NCBI GenBank assembly: GCA_033238645.1
Contig: BQXR01000004.1
Coordinates: 62,001-126,000 of the forward strand
Source of the DNA: Thiomicrorhabdus sp033238645
Lineage (GTDB): Bacteria; Pseudomonadota; Gammaproteobacteria; Thiomicrospirales; Thiomicrospiraceae
DNA: 64,000 bases
Reading direction: 5' to 3'
Below are positions 53,837 through 62,910 of the stretch, one piece after another. Under the pieces are notes generated by a model. The model did no database searches, was not told the origin of the DNA, and worked only from the letters and a program-made list of their open reading frames with translations. Position numbers and translations under genes: made by a program. Every line of letters begins with the position of its first letter. Position 1 is the first letter of the stretch.

Positions 53837-54616
53837 ATGACTAATAAAGCCAAAACAGAACTTAATGATGCTGAGCTTTCACGCTATAGCCGACAAATCC
53901 TGCTGCCTAACGTTGACTACACAGGTCAGCTTAAGCTAGCACAGTCACACGCGATCATTTTTGGCTTAGGCGGCTTAGGCTCCCCTGCTTCTCTCTACCT
54001 TGCCGCAGCAGGTATTGGGCACTTAACCTTGGTAGATTTTGATGAAGTCGATGACTCAAACCTACAGCGTCAGATCGTTCATAGAGAAAATAACATTGGC
54101 CAAGCCAAAGTTACCTCCGCAAAATCCAACCTACAGGCACTTAATCACCATATTCAAATTGATACGGTAGCCACTAAATTGACTCAAAACGAGATCACTG
54201 AGCTGACTAAAACAGCAGATGTAGTATTAGATTGCACAGATAATTTTGCGACTAGGTTTGCGATTAACAGAGCCTGTTTTGCAAGTAGGATTCCCTTAAT
54301 ATCAGGCGCAGCAATTCGCTGGGAAGGGCAACTAAGTACCTATGATTTTAGAAAGGATGACAGCCCTTGTTATCAGTGTCTCTATCAAGAGAGTGATGCA
54401 CAAACGCAAACTTGTAGCCAGAATGGTGTTTTATCGCCAGTAGTTGGCATGGTCGGTAGTATGCAAGCAACCGAAGCCATTAAAGCCCTGTTAGACCTTC
54501 CTACCTTAACTGGAAAACTAATGATCATTGATGCTTATACTATGATGATCCGAACACTTAACCTTAAGAAGGATTCTGCTTGTCAGCTCTGTTCGGAGAA
54601 ACCTAATAAGGTATAA
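53837..54616 (+). CDS. moeB: Molybdopterin-synthase adenylyltransferase MoeB (ThiF/HesA family)
   Basis: 259 residues. The nucleotide-binding GLGGLGSPASLYLAAAGIG near 45-63, DSNLQRQIVH, LDCTDNFATRFAINRAC and two zinc CxxC pairs (CYQC and CQLC) mark an E1-like adenylyltransferase. prmC-moeB adjacency, as in Pseudomonas, favours MoeB over ThiF, but no MoaD or ThiS gene is here to settle it. Its last 14 bases overlap the end of convergent motB. Confidence 0.85.
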   Translation: MTNKAKTELNDAELSRYSRQILLPNVDYTGQLKLAQSHAIIFGLGGLGSPASLYLAAAGIGHLTLVDFDEVDDSNLQRQIVHRENNIGQAKVTSAKSNLQALNHHIQIDTVATKLTQNEITELTKTADVVLDCTDNFATRFAINRACFASRIPLISGAAIRWEGQLSTYDFRKDDSPCYQCLYQESDAQTQTCSQNGVLSPVVGMVGSMQATEAIKALLDLPTLTGKLMIIDAYTMMIRTLNLKKDSACQLCSEKPNKV

Positions 54617-55313
54617 ATTCGTTCGTCTTTGGACGTTTATCAATCATGATAATCACGCGGCGATTAAGAGAGCGACCGTAAGCAGACCTATTTGGAGCAA
54701 CGGCATCATTATCCCCTTTACCCACAATGGTCAGCAGCTCTTTATCTAACCCCATATCAATAAAAGTGCGTGCAACGGTTGCTGCTCGAGCAGCAGATAA
54801 CTCCCAGTTAGATGGAAACTGAAAATTACTAATGGGCATATTATCGGTATAGCCAGTAATCACCATGGTCTGTTCTCTGCCAGCTAAAGTTTCACCTAAC
54901 ACCTCTAATTGCTCGCGTGTTTTATCACTAATCGTTGCACGCCCACTCTCAAAGAAACTATCCGATTTAAGAGTAATCTTAGTATATTCTTCAGTATCCT
55001 CGATATTAATATCATTAGGATTGATGTCTTGCATAGCCGCCTCAATCTCTTGGATGGTTGCTGGCGGTTTCATCTCTAGGTCAATCACGCTCTCTTGAGG
55101 AGGCACCAAATCTTGGTCATCTCCACTCCCCGTATCGACGGGCTCTCCCTGAATGCTTTTAACAAATAGATCTCGCTGAGTTGGCTCAACAACAGCCATT
55201 AGCCACATCACCAAAAAGAAAACCATTAAAACAGTCATCAGATCCGCTAAAGCAATTTTCCACGAGCCACCATGTGCGCCACCATCATCATGACCTCGCC
55301 GACGACGAGACAC
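54603..55313 (-). CDS. motB: Flagellar motor stator protein MotB
   Basis: 236 residues. The single N-terminal span SWKIALADLMTVLMVFFLVMWLMAVVEP contains the ion-binding Asp. The C-terminal OmpA-like domain has TGYTDNMPI, NWELSAARAATVARTFIDMG and GRSLNRRVIIMI, which anchors the stator to peptidoglycan. It is 44 bases downstream of motA. Proton or sodium coupling cannot be decided by eye. Confidence 0.9.
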   Translation of the reverse strand: MSRRRRGHDDGGAHGGSWKIALADLMTVLMVFFLVMWLMAVVEPTQRDLFVKSIQGEPVDTGSGDDQDLVPPQESVIDLEMKPPATIQEIEAAMQDINPNDINIEDTEEYTKITLKSDSFFESGRATISDKTREQLEVLGETLAGREQTMVITGYTDNMPISNFQFPSNWELSAARAATVARTFIDMGLDKELLTIVGKGDNDAVAPNRSAYGRSLNRRVIIMIDKRPKTNEFIPY

Positions 55314-55357
55314 TAGATAACCTCTTCAATGTTTTGAGTCAGCAAAATCATCATTTA

Positions 55358-56197
55358 CTACGGCTCTTTTCTTGGTATTTCAAATTCAGGCGGAACACGC
55401 TGACGACCAATCTCAGCGACCAAGCTTGGAGAAACACCATTTGCATAGGCAGATAAGAAGGAAGAGGTCATCTCTAATAGAGCACGATCTTGACGAATCA
55501 TCACTTCTACTGCATGCACAAAAGGTGCTAAAACAGCAAAGGCAACAAAAACGCCTGTTAAGGTTCCGACCAAAGCGGCACCTATTGCCATACCAATTTT
55601 AGCAACATCCATATCACCACCAAGTAATTCCATGGTAAGAATAACCCCCAAAACAGCGGCAACTATCCCAAAACCTGGTAACCAGTCTGCCACTTTGCCA
55701 ACTGCTTTTGGCACTTCTGACATAGAGCTCACAATATCTTCTATTTGATCCTCTAAATAATGTTGAAAATTTTGACTTTTAGGTGGGTTCAGTAATAGAT
55801 AGCTAAAGTTATCAATAATAAATTTCTTTAGATCACTATGCTTTAAGGTGGCAGGGTAACTAGAAAAGATAGGGCTATTTTCAGGACTAATAATATGTTT
55901 TTCTAACGCCAGCACGCCTGCCGAACGAGACAGTCTAGCCAACTCTTCTAAAAGTCCTAATGTATCAATATAAACCTGCTGGGTCACTTTCTCACCCGTG
56001 TAATAACGCCCAAGAAACTGAATAGAGCGTTTCCAGACATAGACGGGCGTAGACGCTAAAAATGTACCTAGCGCGAGTCCCAAAATTACGACTAGCTCTG
56101 ATGGATGCCATAAAGATAGAAGGTTACCCCCCATCAACATGAACCCACCAAAGAAACTTAGTGTAATAATAAGAATACCAATTGGCTTAGCAAACAT
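55358..56197 (-). CDS. motA: Flagellar motor stator protein MotA
   Basis: 279 residues with four hydrophobic spans (near 4-24, 33-50, 170-190 and 202-225) and the cytoplasmic loop between spans two and three. PSELVVILGLALGTFL and VGKVADWLPGFGIVAAVLGVILTM are typical of MotA/PomA. Together with MotB it forms the stator. It lies upstream of motB and about 195 bases downstream of the parC stop. Confidence 0.88.
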   Translation of the reverse strand: MFAKPIGILIITLSFFGGFMLMGGNLLSLWHPSELVVILGLALGTFLASTPVYVWKRSIQFLGRYYTGEKVTQQVYIDTLGLLEELARLSRSAGVLALEKHIISPENSPIFSSYPATLKHSDLKKFIIDNFSYLLLNPPKSQNFQHYLEDQIEDIVSSMSEVPKAVGKVADWLPGFGIVAAVLGVILTMELLGGDMDVAKIGMAIGAALVGTLTGVFVAFAVLAPFVHAVEVMIRQDRALLEMTSSFLSAYANGVSPSLVAEIGRQRVPPEFEIPRKEP

Positions 56198-56392
56198 AAT
56201 TTATAATTTACCTTTAATTGACCACCAGCAACCACGACAAGTGACTTTCATATAAATGCATTTAACAAGTAGCATTTTTTTGACGGTGCTTTATATCTAA
56301 CGATAAAAGCAAAAGGTATGCCTGTTTAGGATTCTAAAAGACTTAATATGATATTTAACACAGTCAACCCTTCATTAGAAAGGAGAGATGAA

Positions 56393-58621
56393 TTACTCAG
56401 ACAATCGAATCTGCGTTGTGTTTTTTAATGTTCTAGGCAGTGGAAACCCTTTTTTCGCGCGAGAAGAGAATGCTTCCTCTATTGCTGTTGGGCCAAATAC
56501 CTTCTCATATTTACCTGCTTTCAATACTAACTTCACACCAGGAGTAAAGGCAAAAACAGCACAAACCTTCTCGCCTTTGGGCAACTGAATTAACTTATTA
56601 CCTTTACCTTTTGCTAGCACGGGTAGCTCATCAACAGGGAACACCAGCATTCTAGGTTCACTGGTAACCACAACCAACCACTGATCATCTTTTACTTTGG
56701 CAGGTTGTAACACGACATTATCAGACGGTACGCTAATGGATGTTTTACCCGCCTTACTTTTTGAGTAGAGATTCTCTAGCTTAACGATAAAACCAAAACC
56801 AGCACTCGATGCCAATACAACTCTATCTTCTGGCTGCCCCATTAATACTTGAGTAAACACCGCCCCCGTGGGTGGATTTAATCGACCTGTTAAAGGTTCT
56901 CCATGGGATCTTGCTGAAGGTAAACTATGAGCAGGCAGTGCATAAGCTCTTCCTGTACTATCTAGAAAAACGGTTGTCTGGCGGCTTTGTCCACTCTCTT
57001 GAGCACAGAAAGCATCACCAGATTTATACCCTAAAGAGTATCCGTCAATATCATGACCTTTTGCTGCTCTAACCCAACCATTCTCAGACAAGACAACCGT
57101 TACCGCTTCTGAAGGTAACAAGTCTTGCTCACTCATAGCCTGTGCGGCTCGGCCAATAACCAGAGGTGAACGTCTATCATCGCCAAAAGCTTCGGCATCA
57201 CTGAGTAATTCATTTTTAACCAATGTTTTCAAACGTGCCGCACTGCCTAAAATTTGTTCTAATTTTTTACGCTCTTTTTCCAGCTCCGCTTGCTCCGTGC
57301 GGATTCTCATCTCTTCTAAGCGTGCTAAGTGCCTTAGTTTTAACTCTAAAACCGATTCTGCTTGTGTATCAGACAATCCAAAACGTGCCATTAACGCAGG
57401 CTTTGGCTTCTCTTCTTCACGAATAATGGCAATCACTTCATCAATATTTAGAAAGGCAATCAACATCCCGTCTAAAATATGTAGGCGAGCTAAGACCTTA
57501 TCTAAACGGTACTGTAAACGACGGCGAACCGTCTCTGTTCGATAAACGAGCCACTCAGATAGCATGCTGTGCAAATTCTTAACCTGAGGACGGCCATTTA
57601 AACCGATGACATTAAAGTTTGCACGATAGCTTTTCTCAAGGTCAGTGGTCGCAAACAGATGCAACATCGCCGTTTCAACATCAACCCGTTTAGATCTTAG
57701 TTCAACTACAAATCGTACTGGATTTTCGTGATCAGACTCATCTCTTAAATCAACAACCATTGGTAGTTTTTTAGCTCGCATCTGTGCTGCAACCTGCTCC
57801 ATTAACTTAGTACCAGAGACTTGATAAGGCAGTGCATCAATCACCACATTTACATCATCTTCAATAGTATAGTGTGCTCGCTGTCGAATAGAGCCATGCC
57901 CTGTCTGGTAGAGTTTAAGTAGATCCTCTTTAGGGGTGATAATCTGAGCTGAATTTGGGTAATCAGGCGCCGGGATCAGTTCAACTAATTCTTCAACCGT
58001 CATATTTGGATTGGCTATTAATGCGACACAACCTGCAATAACCTCTCTTAAATTATGCGGAGGAATATCCGTTGCCATCCCGACAGCAATTCCTGAGGTG
58101 CCATTTAAGAGAACATGCGGTACGCGCGCAGGCAAAACAAGTGGTTCATTTAATGTACCATCAAAATTGGGCGTCCAATCAACCGTTCCTAGCCCTGTCT
58201 CTTCAAGTAATAACTGACTAAATTTAGACAGCCGTGCTTCGGTATAACGCATGGCAGCAAAAGATTTAGGATCATCCATTGACCCCCAGTTCCCTTGCCC
58301 ATCGACCAAGGTATAGCGAAAGGAGAAATTCTGCGCCATCAATACCATGGCTTCATAACAAGCACTGTCACCATGAGGATGAAACTTACCTAAAACATCA
58401 CCCACTGTTCGGGCAGATTTTTTATGCTTAGAGGAGGCTTTCAGACCCAGCTCAGACATGGCATAGATAATTCTTCGCTGTACAGGTTTTAAGCCATCAC
58501 CAATATGTGGCAACGCTCTGTCCAAAATGACATACATCGCATAATCTAAGTAGGCTTTTTCCGTGAATTCAGCAACACTTTTTTGCTCAATACCTTCATA
58601 GTTAATGGTTTGTTGTGACAC
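56393..58621 (-). CDS. parC: DNA topoisomerase IV subunit A
   Basis: 742 residues. The catalytic Tyr lies in MRYTEARLSKF, and the quinolone-determining HPHGDSACYEA keeps the Ser and Glu of sensitive enzymes. A C-terminal beta-propeller region follows to the end. It decatenates chromosomes with ParE, whose 3' end is at 63595. The separation of parC and parE by motility-related genes is not uncommon. Confidence 0.96.
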   Translation of the reverse strand: MSQQTINYEGIEQKSVAEFTEKAYLDYAMYVILDRALPHIGDGLKPVQRRIIYAMSELGLKASSKHKKSARTVGDVLGKFHPHGDSACYEAMVLMAQNFSFRYTLVDGQGNWGSMDDPKSFAAMRYTEARLSKFSQLLLEETGLGTVDWTPNFDGTLNEPLVLPARVPHVLLNGTSGIAVGMATDIPPHNLREVIAGCVALIANPNMTVEELVELIPAPDYPNSAQIITPKEDLLKLYQTGHGSIRQRAHYTIEDDVNVVIDALPYQVSGTKLMEQVAAQMRAKKLPMVVDLRDESDHENPVRFVVELRSKRVDVETAMLHLFATTDLEKSYRANFNVIGLNGRPQVKNLHSMLSEWLVYRTETVRRRLQYRLDKVLARLHILDGMLIAFLNIDEVIAIIREEEKPKPALMARFGLSDTQAESVLELKLRHLARLEEMRIRTEQAELEKERKKLEQILGSAARLKTLVKNELLSDAEAFGDDRRSPLVIGRAAQAMSEQDLLPSEAVTVVLSENGWVRAAKGHDIDGYSLGYKSGDAFCAQESGQSRQTTVFLDSTGRAYALPAHSLPSARSHGEPLTGRLNPPTGAVFTQVLMGQPEDRVVLASSAGFGFIVKLENLYSKSKAGKTSISVPSDNVVLQPAKVKDDQWLVVVTSEPRMLVFPVDELPVLAKGKGNKLIQLPKGEKVCAVFAFTPGVKLVLKAGKYEKVFGPTAIEEAFSSRAKKGFPLPRTLKNTTQIRLSE

Positions 58622-58680
58622 TGAACTCTCTCCCTAAATACCGTTAAAACAGACTCATTTCAGTCAGTTAATTATGTAAT

Positions 58681-58977
58681 TTATTTTTTATCTGACATTT
58701 TACCAATAGCACAAGAAACAAAAGATTTTGCCTTCACCCCCACCGAGGTCAAACCTTCTACTGTGCCAACCTCTGGGTAGCCTATCGACAACAGTTTGGC
58801 CTTAATCTTTGCTTCCATACTATCTTGATCAACCTGACTGGCTAGGCTAATGGTAATCTGCCCCGTGTCAACATCGACATCAACTGACTCGATACCTTCA
58901 AGTGCCGTTAATTTTTGACGAATACTGTTGGCACAACCACCACACTTGATATTCTCAACCGAAATGAAAAAGCCCAT
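58681..58977 (-). CDS. Heavy-metal-associated (HMA) domain protein
   Basis: 98 residues. An HMA fold with the metal-binding KCGGCANSIRQKL and LEGIESVDVDVDTGQITIS occupies residues 1-73; a 25-residue tail with one Cys follows. It is probably a small copper/metal chaperone of the CopZ type, but no metal ATPase is nearby. It is transcribed toward parC. Confidence 0.8.
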   Translation of the reverse strand: MGFFISVENIKCGGCANSIRQKLTALEGIESVDVDVDTGQITISLASQVDQDSMEAKIKAKLLSIGYPEVGTVEGLTSVGVKAKSFVSCAIGKMSDKK

Positions 58978-59384
58978 AGATCACATCCTAATTAAAATCA
59001 TTAATAAACTAACAAAAGCACAAAAATTTTAACCAAATTATTCAACTAATGGTTTTATTACCCTACTTTGCCCAACCTGTCTTATAACCTCATAATTTAC
59101 CATACTACGAGTAGAAACTCGCCCTTAGCAGCTAGCTCCCAACCAATTAATGACGGATAGTCTCTAAAAATATAAACCTTTCTTTTAAACTAAGATAAAT
59201 TACTTGTTTTTTTGAAAAAACAACACACTCCCAATTTAATGATACTTTTCGGCTAAAAAACAATCTCACAATACCTGTAGAGAGTACAACATAGACAAAA
59301 CATGATAGGCTAGTCACTCATTACAAGGTTGGCACTAATAACTATTTAATCAATCATTTACCACTAATATAAGTACAAACTAAA
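58978..59384. other. Gene-free interval between the HMA and PilZ genes
   Basis: About 400 AT-rich bases. It includes a short A/T palindrome near 59202-59221 (TTGTTTTTTTGAAAAAACAA) but no gene, RNA motif or clear promoter I can name. Confidence 0.5.
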
Positions 59385-59735
59385 ATGACTATGACCCAAG
59401 AAAACAGAAAATTTCAACGAATTTCAGTCAACCGCTCGGCAAAACTAAAAATAGCCGATCAAGAGTGCCATGCAAAACTTTTAGACATATCCCTTTGTGG
59501 TTCAGGTCTTTTATGTAATGAATCTATTCCTGTTGATCAACTGGTCACTTTACTTTTTAGCCTACCAAACCATGACAGTGATAATCCTCTAGCAATTCCT
59601 GCTAAAGTTTCTCGAATCGCCTCTGTACAAAATCAATTTCTAGTTGGGATTGAGTTTGCAACACTAGATCTTCATGAAGACTTAGTCATTAAAGGCTTTA
59701 TCAGCTACCACGAGCGCTTTAAACAAAAAATATAG
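59385..59735 (+). CDS. PilZ-domain protein
   Basis: 116 residues, a single PilZ domain. NRKFQRISVNRSAKLKI near the start carries the arginines that bind c-di-GMP, and LLDISLCGSGLL matches the DxSxxG motif. It probably senses c-di-GMP. ATG codons at 59385 and 59391 are both possible. It lies upstream of the c-di-GMP riboswitch and chemoreceptor, and near motAB. Confidence 0.82.
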   Translation: MTMTQENRKFQRISVNRSAKLKIADQECHAKLLDISLCGSGLLCNESIPVDQLVTLLFSLPNHDSDNPLAIPAKVSRIASVQNQFLVGIEFATLDLHEDLVIKGFISYHERFKQKI

Positions 59736-59769
59736 AACCTTACCATTGGCTTGTTATATCGATACACCT

Positions 59770-59781
59770 CCCCCCCTACTC
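59770..59781 (+). repeat. C-tract element copy downstream of the PilZ gene (C7-TACTC)
   Basis: Seven C then TACTCAAAA, 34 bases after the stop codon; one mismatch to the core. Confidence 0.65.
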
Positions 59782-59932
59782 AAAATAAGCACTTATCACT
59801 ATAAAGCAGCAAACAATATGTAAGCTGTTTTACACAATTAACTATAGTTAGTTATTACACATTAAGAAAACTCCAATTATTAGTAAAATTCATCTATGAA
59901 TAAATATTCATTTTTGTATACTCACATCCAGT

Positions 59933-60003
59933 TAATTAGCCAAACTTGTTGTGAAGCAAGGACGGAAAGCTATGGATCTTAGCCTTTTAAGATTGCCAAG
60001 CTG
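59933..60003 (+). ncRNA. GEMM-I cyclic di-GMP riboswitch
   Basis: The segment has AGCCAAAC, a stem CTTGTT/AGCAAG closed by a GTGA (GNRA) tetraloop, the conserved GACGGAAAGCTATGGATCT, a second stem GATCTT/AAGATT and the tail GCCAAGCTGC. This arrangement matches the GEMM-I class. It lies about 150 bases upstream of a chemoreceptor start, a common location for this class. I see no clear terminator between it and the gene, so control may act on translation. Confidence 0.8.
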
Positions 60004-60151
60004 CACTAGATAGACAACGCAATATGTCCTCTTACCCCTCCTCTTCTCACATTTCCGCTAAACATTCTAACAATGCCATAAAGTAAGCTCAGCCATCGTT
60101 GAATAAGCTTCAGCGTAGCAATTGTTAACTACAATGAATAAAGGAAAACTT

Positions 60152-62767
60152 ATGCGGGACAATGGAACCATTACTCAACAAGAGTATATTCTTAATCCAG
60201 AGACAATTATCGTTTCAAAAACAGATACTGCCGGAAACATCATTGAGGCCAATGAAGCCTTTATAGAAGCCAGTGGCTATGAGTGGAGTGAACTTGTAGG
60301 TCAGCCACATAATATTTTACGACACCCCGACATTCCCGCATCGGTATTTGAAGACCTCTGGCAGACAATTCAATCAGGAAAGCCTTGGTCGCAAATTGTA
60401 AAAAATCGCCGTAACAATGGAGATCACTACTGGGTTGAGGCAAATACCACGCCTATTTTTGAAAATGGCCAAATTACCAGCTATCTCTCTGTTAGAAAAC
60501 CCGCAACACCAGAGCAAAAGGTTGCTGCTGAGCAAGCTTATCAAGCCATTGATGCAGGTAAAATTAAACTTAAAAATGGTGCTGTATTTAGCTATAAAGA
60601 CAAGCTGAAATTAACCCATAATATTGAACCATCATCAATTATTAGCGCTCTTTCCATCCTACTTATCTGCTCACTATTTATTACCCTCTTTATTGAAGAG
60701 TCTTTTTTAGGCATTCCTAATGCATTCTTTAAGGGCTTTGACTTTACTCTTATCATTCTCATCATGATAACCAGCAGAGTTAATAACAAATACCTTACAA
60801 AACTCTATCAGCACATCACCGAGATAAGTGCAGGTAATTTTAACGAGAAGATTGATTCAAAAGGCAGTGCGCTTGTTCCCAAAATATTAGGCAGACTCAG
60901 CTCACTACAGATCAAACTTGGTGCTGACTTTGAAGCGGTCAAAGCAGCTTTAAATGATTCACAGCGTATCGAGAGTGCATTAAATGCAACCTCATCAAAT
61001 ATCATGGTGATTGATCGATTTAACAGCATTATTTTTCACAACAAGTCAGTTGTTGAAATGTTTAACAGTGCCGAAGCTGAATTAAAGAAAGTACTGCCTA
61101 ATTTAGATTGTCAAAACTTACTCAGACAGCGTTTTGAAGAGCTATTTAATAACCCTAAAGAACAACTAAGTCACTTAGAGTCTTTAAGTACGACTCATAA
61201 AAGCCAGATAGAAGTGGGAACACTCACCTTAGATCTCATTATGGATCCTATTATTGACCACACAGGTCAGCGTATTGGAACCGTAATTGAGTGGAAAAAT
61301 ATCACCGACCACTTAGCCATTGAACAAAATATACAAAAGATTGTTCACGCTGCATCAAAGGGGGCACTAAGCGGCCATATTAATGATAGCAACCTTACTG
61401 GTTTTGAAAAAACACTATCGACCTCTATTAACGAACTACTATCAAGCTTCTCTACGACACTGCAATCGCTCAATGATATTTTATCAGGGATGAGTGAAGG
61501 GGATATGACGCTACGACTTGAATCCAACTATATTGGTGATCTGCTGGCAATGAAGATTGCCATGAACAATGCACTTAACAATATAGAGATCACCTTAGGG
61601 CAAGTTAAAATTGGCTCCGAATCAATTAGTGAAATGTCTACACAAGTGTCTATTGCCAGTGATGATCTGGCTGATAGAACCCAACGTCAAGCAGCCTCTT
61701 TAGAGGAGACCGCTGCGAACATGGATGAACTGACGTCAGCCGTACAAAGGTCGACTGAACAGACACAAAAGGCCAATGAGTTATCACACAGTGTCGCCAA
61801 GGTTGCCGAAGATGGTATAGAAGTCATGGCACAGACGCTAGATGCTATGACTGATATCTCACTTCTGAGCCACAAAATTAGAGAGATCACCAGCGTTATT
61901 GATAGTATCGCTTTTCAAACAAATTTACTCGCCCTTAACGCAGCGGTAGAAGCCGCGCGTGCAGGTGAACAAGGCCGAGGGTTTGCAGTAGTTGCTGCAG
62001 AGGTTCGTAGCCTTGCTCAAAAATCAGCCAGTGCTGCTAAAGATATCTCTGGTCTGATTGGCTCAGCTACACAGCAAATAAATAGCGGTACCAAACTGGT
62101 TGAGAAAACCAATGGTGTCTTTAAAAATATGGTCGAACAAATTAAACAAGTTGAGCACCATGTTTCGAAAGTTGCCACCACCACCCAGGAACAAACCAGC
62201 AGCCTTGAACAAGTAAATGATGCTGTCATCACGCTGGATAATATGACACAACAAAATGCTGCCTTAGTAGATCAGCTATCTGCAACCGCTAATGAGATGA
62301 AAAATGAAGCGAGTCAACAATCTGAATTTATTAGCCGTTTTAAAATTAACCCTGATTTAAAGGATAGACATCTTCACGCTCATCTAAATATAGAGTTCTC
62401 GGATGCTAAAATGAAACACAATGCTTGGCTCACTAATCTAGAGCTGCTCATCGCAGGTCAGAAAACGAGCCTACATGCGGAAGATGCTGATAAAGCTGAC
62501 GGTTGTCCACTTGGACACTGGATTGCAACAGATGGTCAAAAATATAAACATCTTGCACATATGCCTGAGTTAATTCAAGTACATGCCGAGTTCCACACCA
62601 TAGCGGGTCAAGTAGTGAGTGCCTGTGCCCTAGATGACTATGAGCATGCTCGACTAATACATAAACAAGCACTTAAATACTCAGTGGAGATACTGCACTT
62701 AATTGATTTAGTAGAGGCTGATTTAAGCAACTCAACAGATGATGAATATTTACCCCCCCTGCTCTAG
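60152..62767 (+). CDS. Methyl-accepting chemotaxis protein with PAS and CZB domains
   Basis: About 871 residues starting at ATG 60152, which has AAAGGA 7 bases before it; earlier TTG/ATG codons would include that ribosome site. An N-terminal PAS domain (EANEAFIEASGYEWSELVGQPHNILRHPDIP, about 20-110) is followed by two hydrophobic spans (about 165-210), a second PAS-like region (280-390), HAMP-like helices and the signalling tip EAARAGEQGRGFAVVAAEVRSLA. The C-terminus holds a zinc-binding CZB domain (HNAWLTNLE, CPLGHWI, HAEFH). It probably senses redox or metal state. The last codons and TAG stop lie in a C-tract element. Confidence 0.88.
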   Translation: MRDNGTITQQEYILNPETIIVSKTDTAGNIIEANEAFIEASGYEWSELVGQPHNILRHPDIPASVFEDLWQTIQSGKPWSQIVKNRRNNGDHYWVEANTTPIFENGQITSYLSVRKPATPEQKVAAEQAYQAIDAGKIKLKNGAVFSYKDKLKLTHNIEPSSIISALSILLICSLFITLFIEESFLGIPNAFFKGFDFTLIILIMITSRVNNKYLTKLYQHITEISAGNFNEKIDSKGSALVPKILGRLSSLQIKLGADFEAVKAALNDSQRIESALNATSSNIMVIDRFNSIIFHNKSVVEMFNSAEAELKKVLPNLDCQNLLRQRFEELFNNPKEQLSHLESLSTTHKSQIEVGTLTLDLIMDPIIDHTGQRIGTVIEWKNITDHLAIEQNIQKIVHAASKGALSGHINDSNLTGFEKTLSTSINELLSSFSTTLQSLNDILSGMSEGDMTLRLESNYIGDLLAMKIAMNNALNNIEITLGQVKIGSESISEMSTQVSIASDDLADRTQRQAASLEETAANMDELTSAVQRSTEQTQKANELSHSVAKVAEDGIEVMAQTLDAMTDISLLSHKIREITSVIDSIAFQTNLLALNAAVEAARAGEQGRGFAVVAAEVRSLAQKSASAAKDISGLIGSATQQINSGTKLVEKTNGVFKNMVEQIKQVEHHVSKVATTTQEQTSSLEQVNDAVITLDNMTQQNAALVDQLSATANEMKNEASQQSEFISRFKINPDLKDRHLHAHLNIEFSDAKMKHNAWLTNLELLIAGQKTSLHAEDADKADGCPLGHWIATDGQKYKHLAHMPELIQVHAEFHTIAGQVVSACALDDYEHARLIHKQALKYSVEILHLIDLVEADLSNSTDDEYLPPLL

Positions 62768-62786
62768 GGCTCCTCGAGGGTGCAAA
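62753..62786 (+). repeat. Extended C-tract element copy at the end of the chemoreceptor gene
   Basis: C7-TGCTC followed by TAGGGCTCCTCGAGGGTGC, aligning with 29151-29182 over about 32 bases. The chemoreceptor stop codon TAG (62765-62767) is inside it. Confidence 0.75.
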
Positions 62787-62856
62787 ACAACAGACAGGTT
62801 AAAGTCACTTAATTAAAGCTATATAAAACTCAATTTAGGCTAAAACAATTACCCAT

Positions 62857-62884
62857 AAAAAAGTCAGAAATTGCTGACTTTTTT
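62857..62884. terminator. Bidirectional intrinsic terminator
   Basis: 11-bp stem AAAAAAGTCAG/CTGACTTTTTT around AAATTG, between the convergent chemoreceptor and secreted-protein genes. Confidence 0.88.
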
Positions 62885-62910
62885 ATGCCTCACGAATAAA
62901 GCTAATTTAA

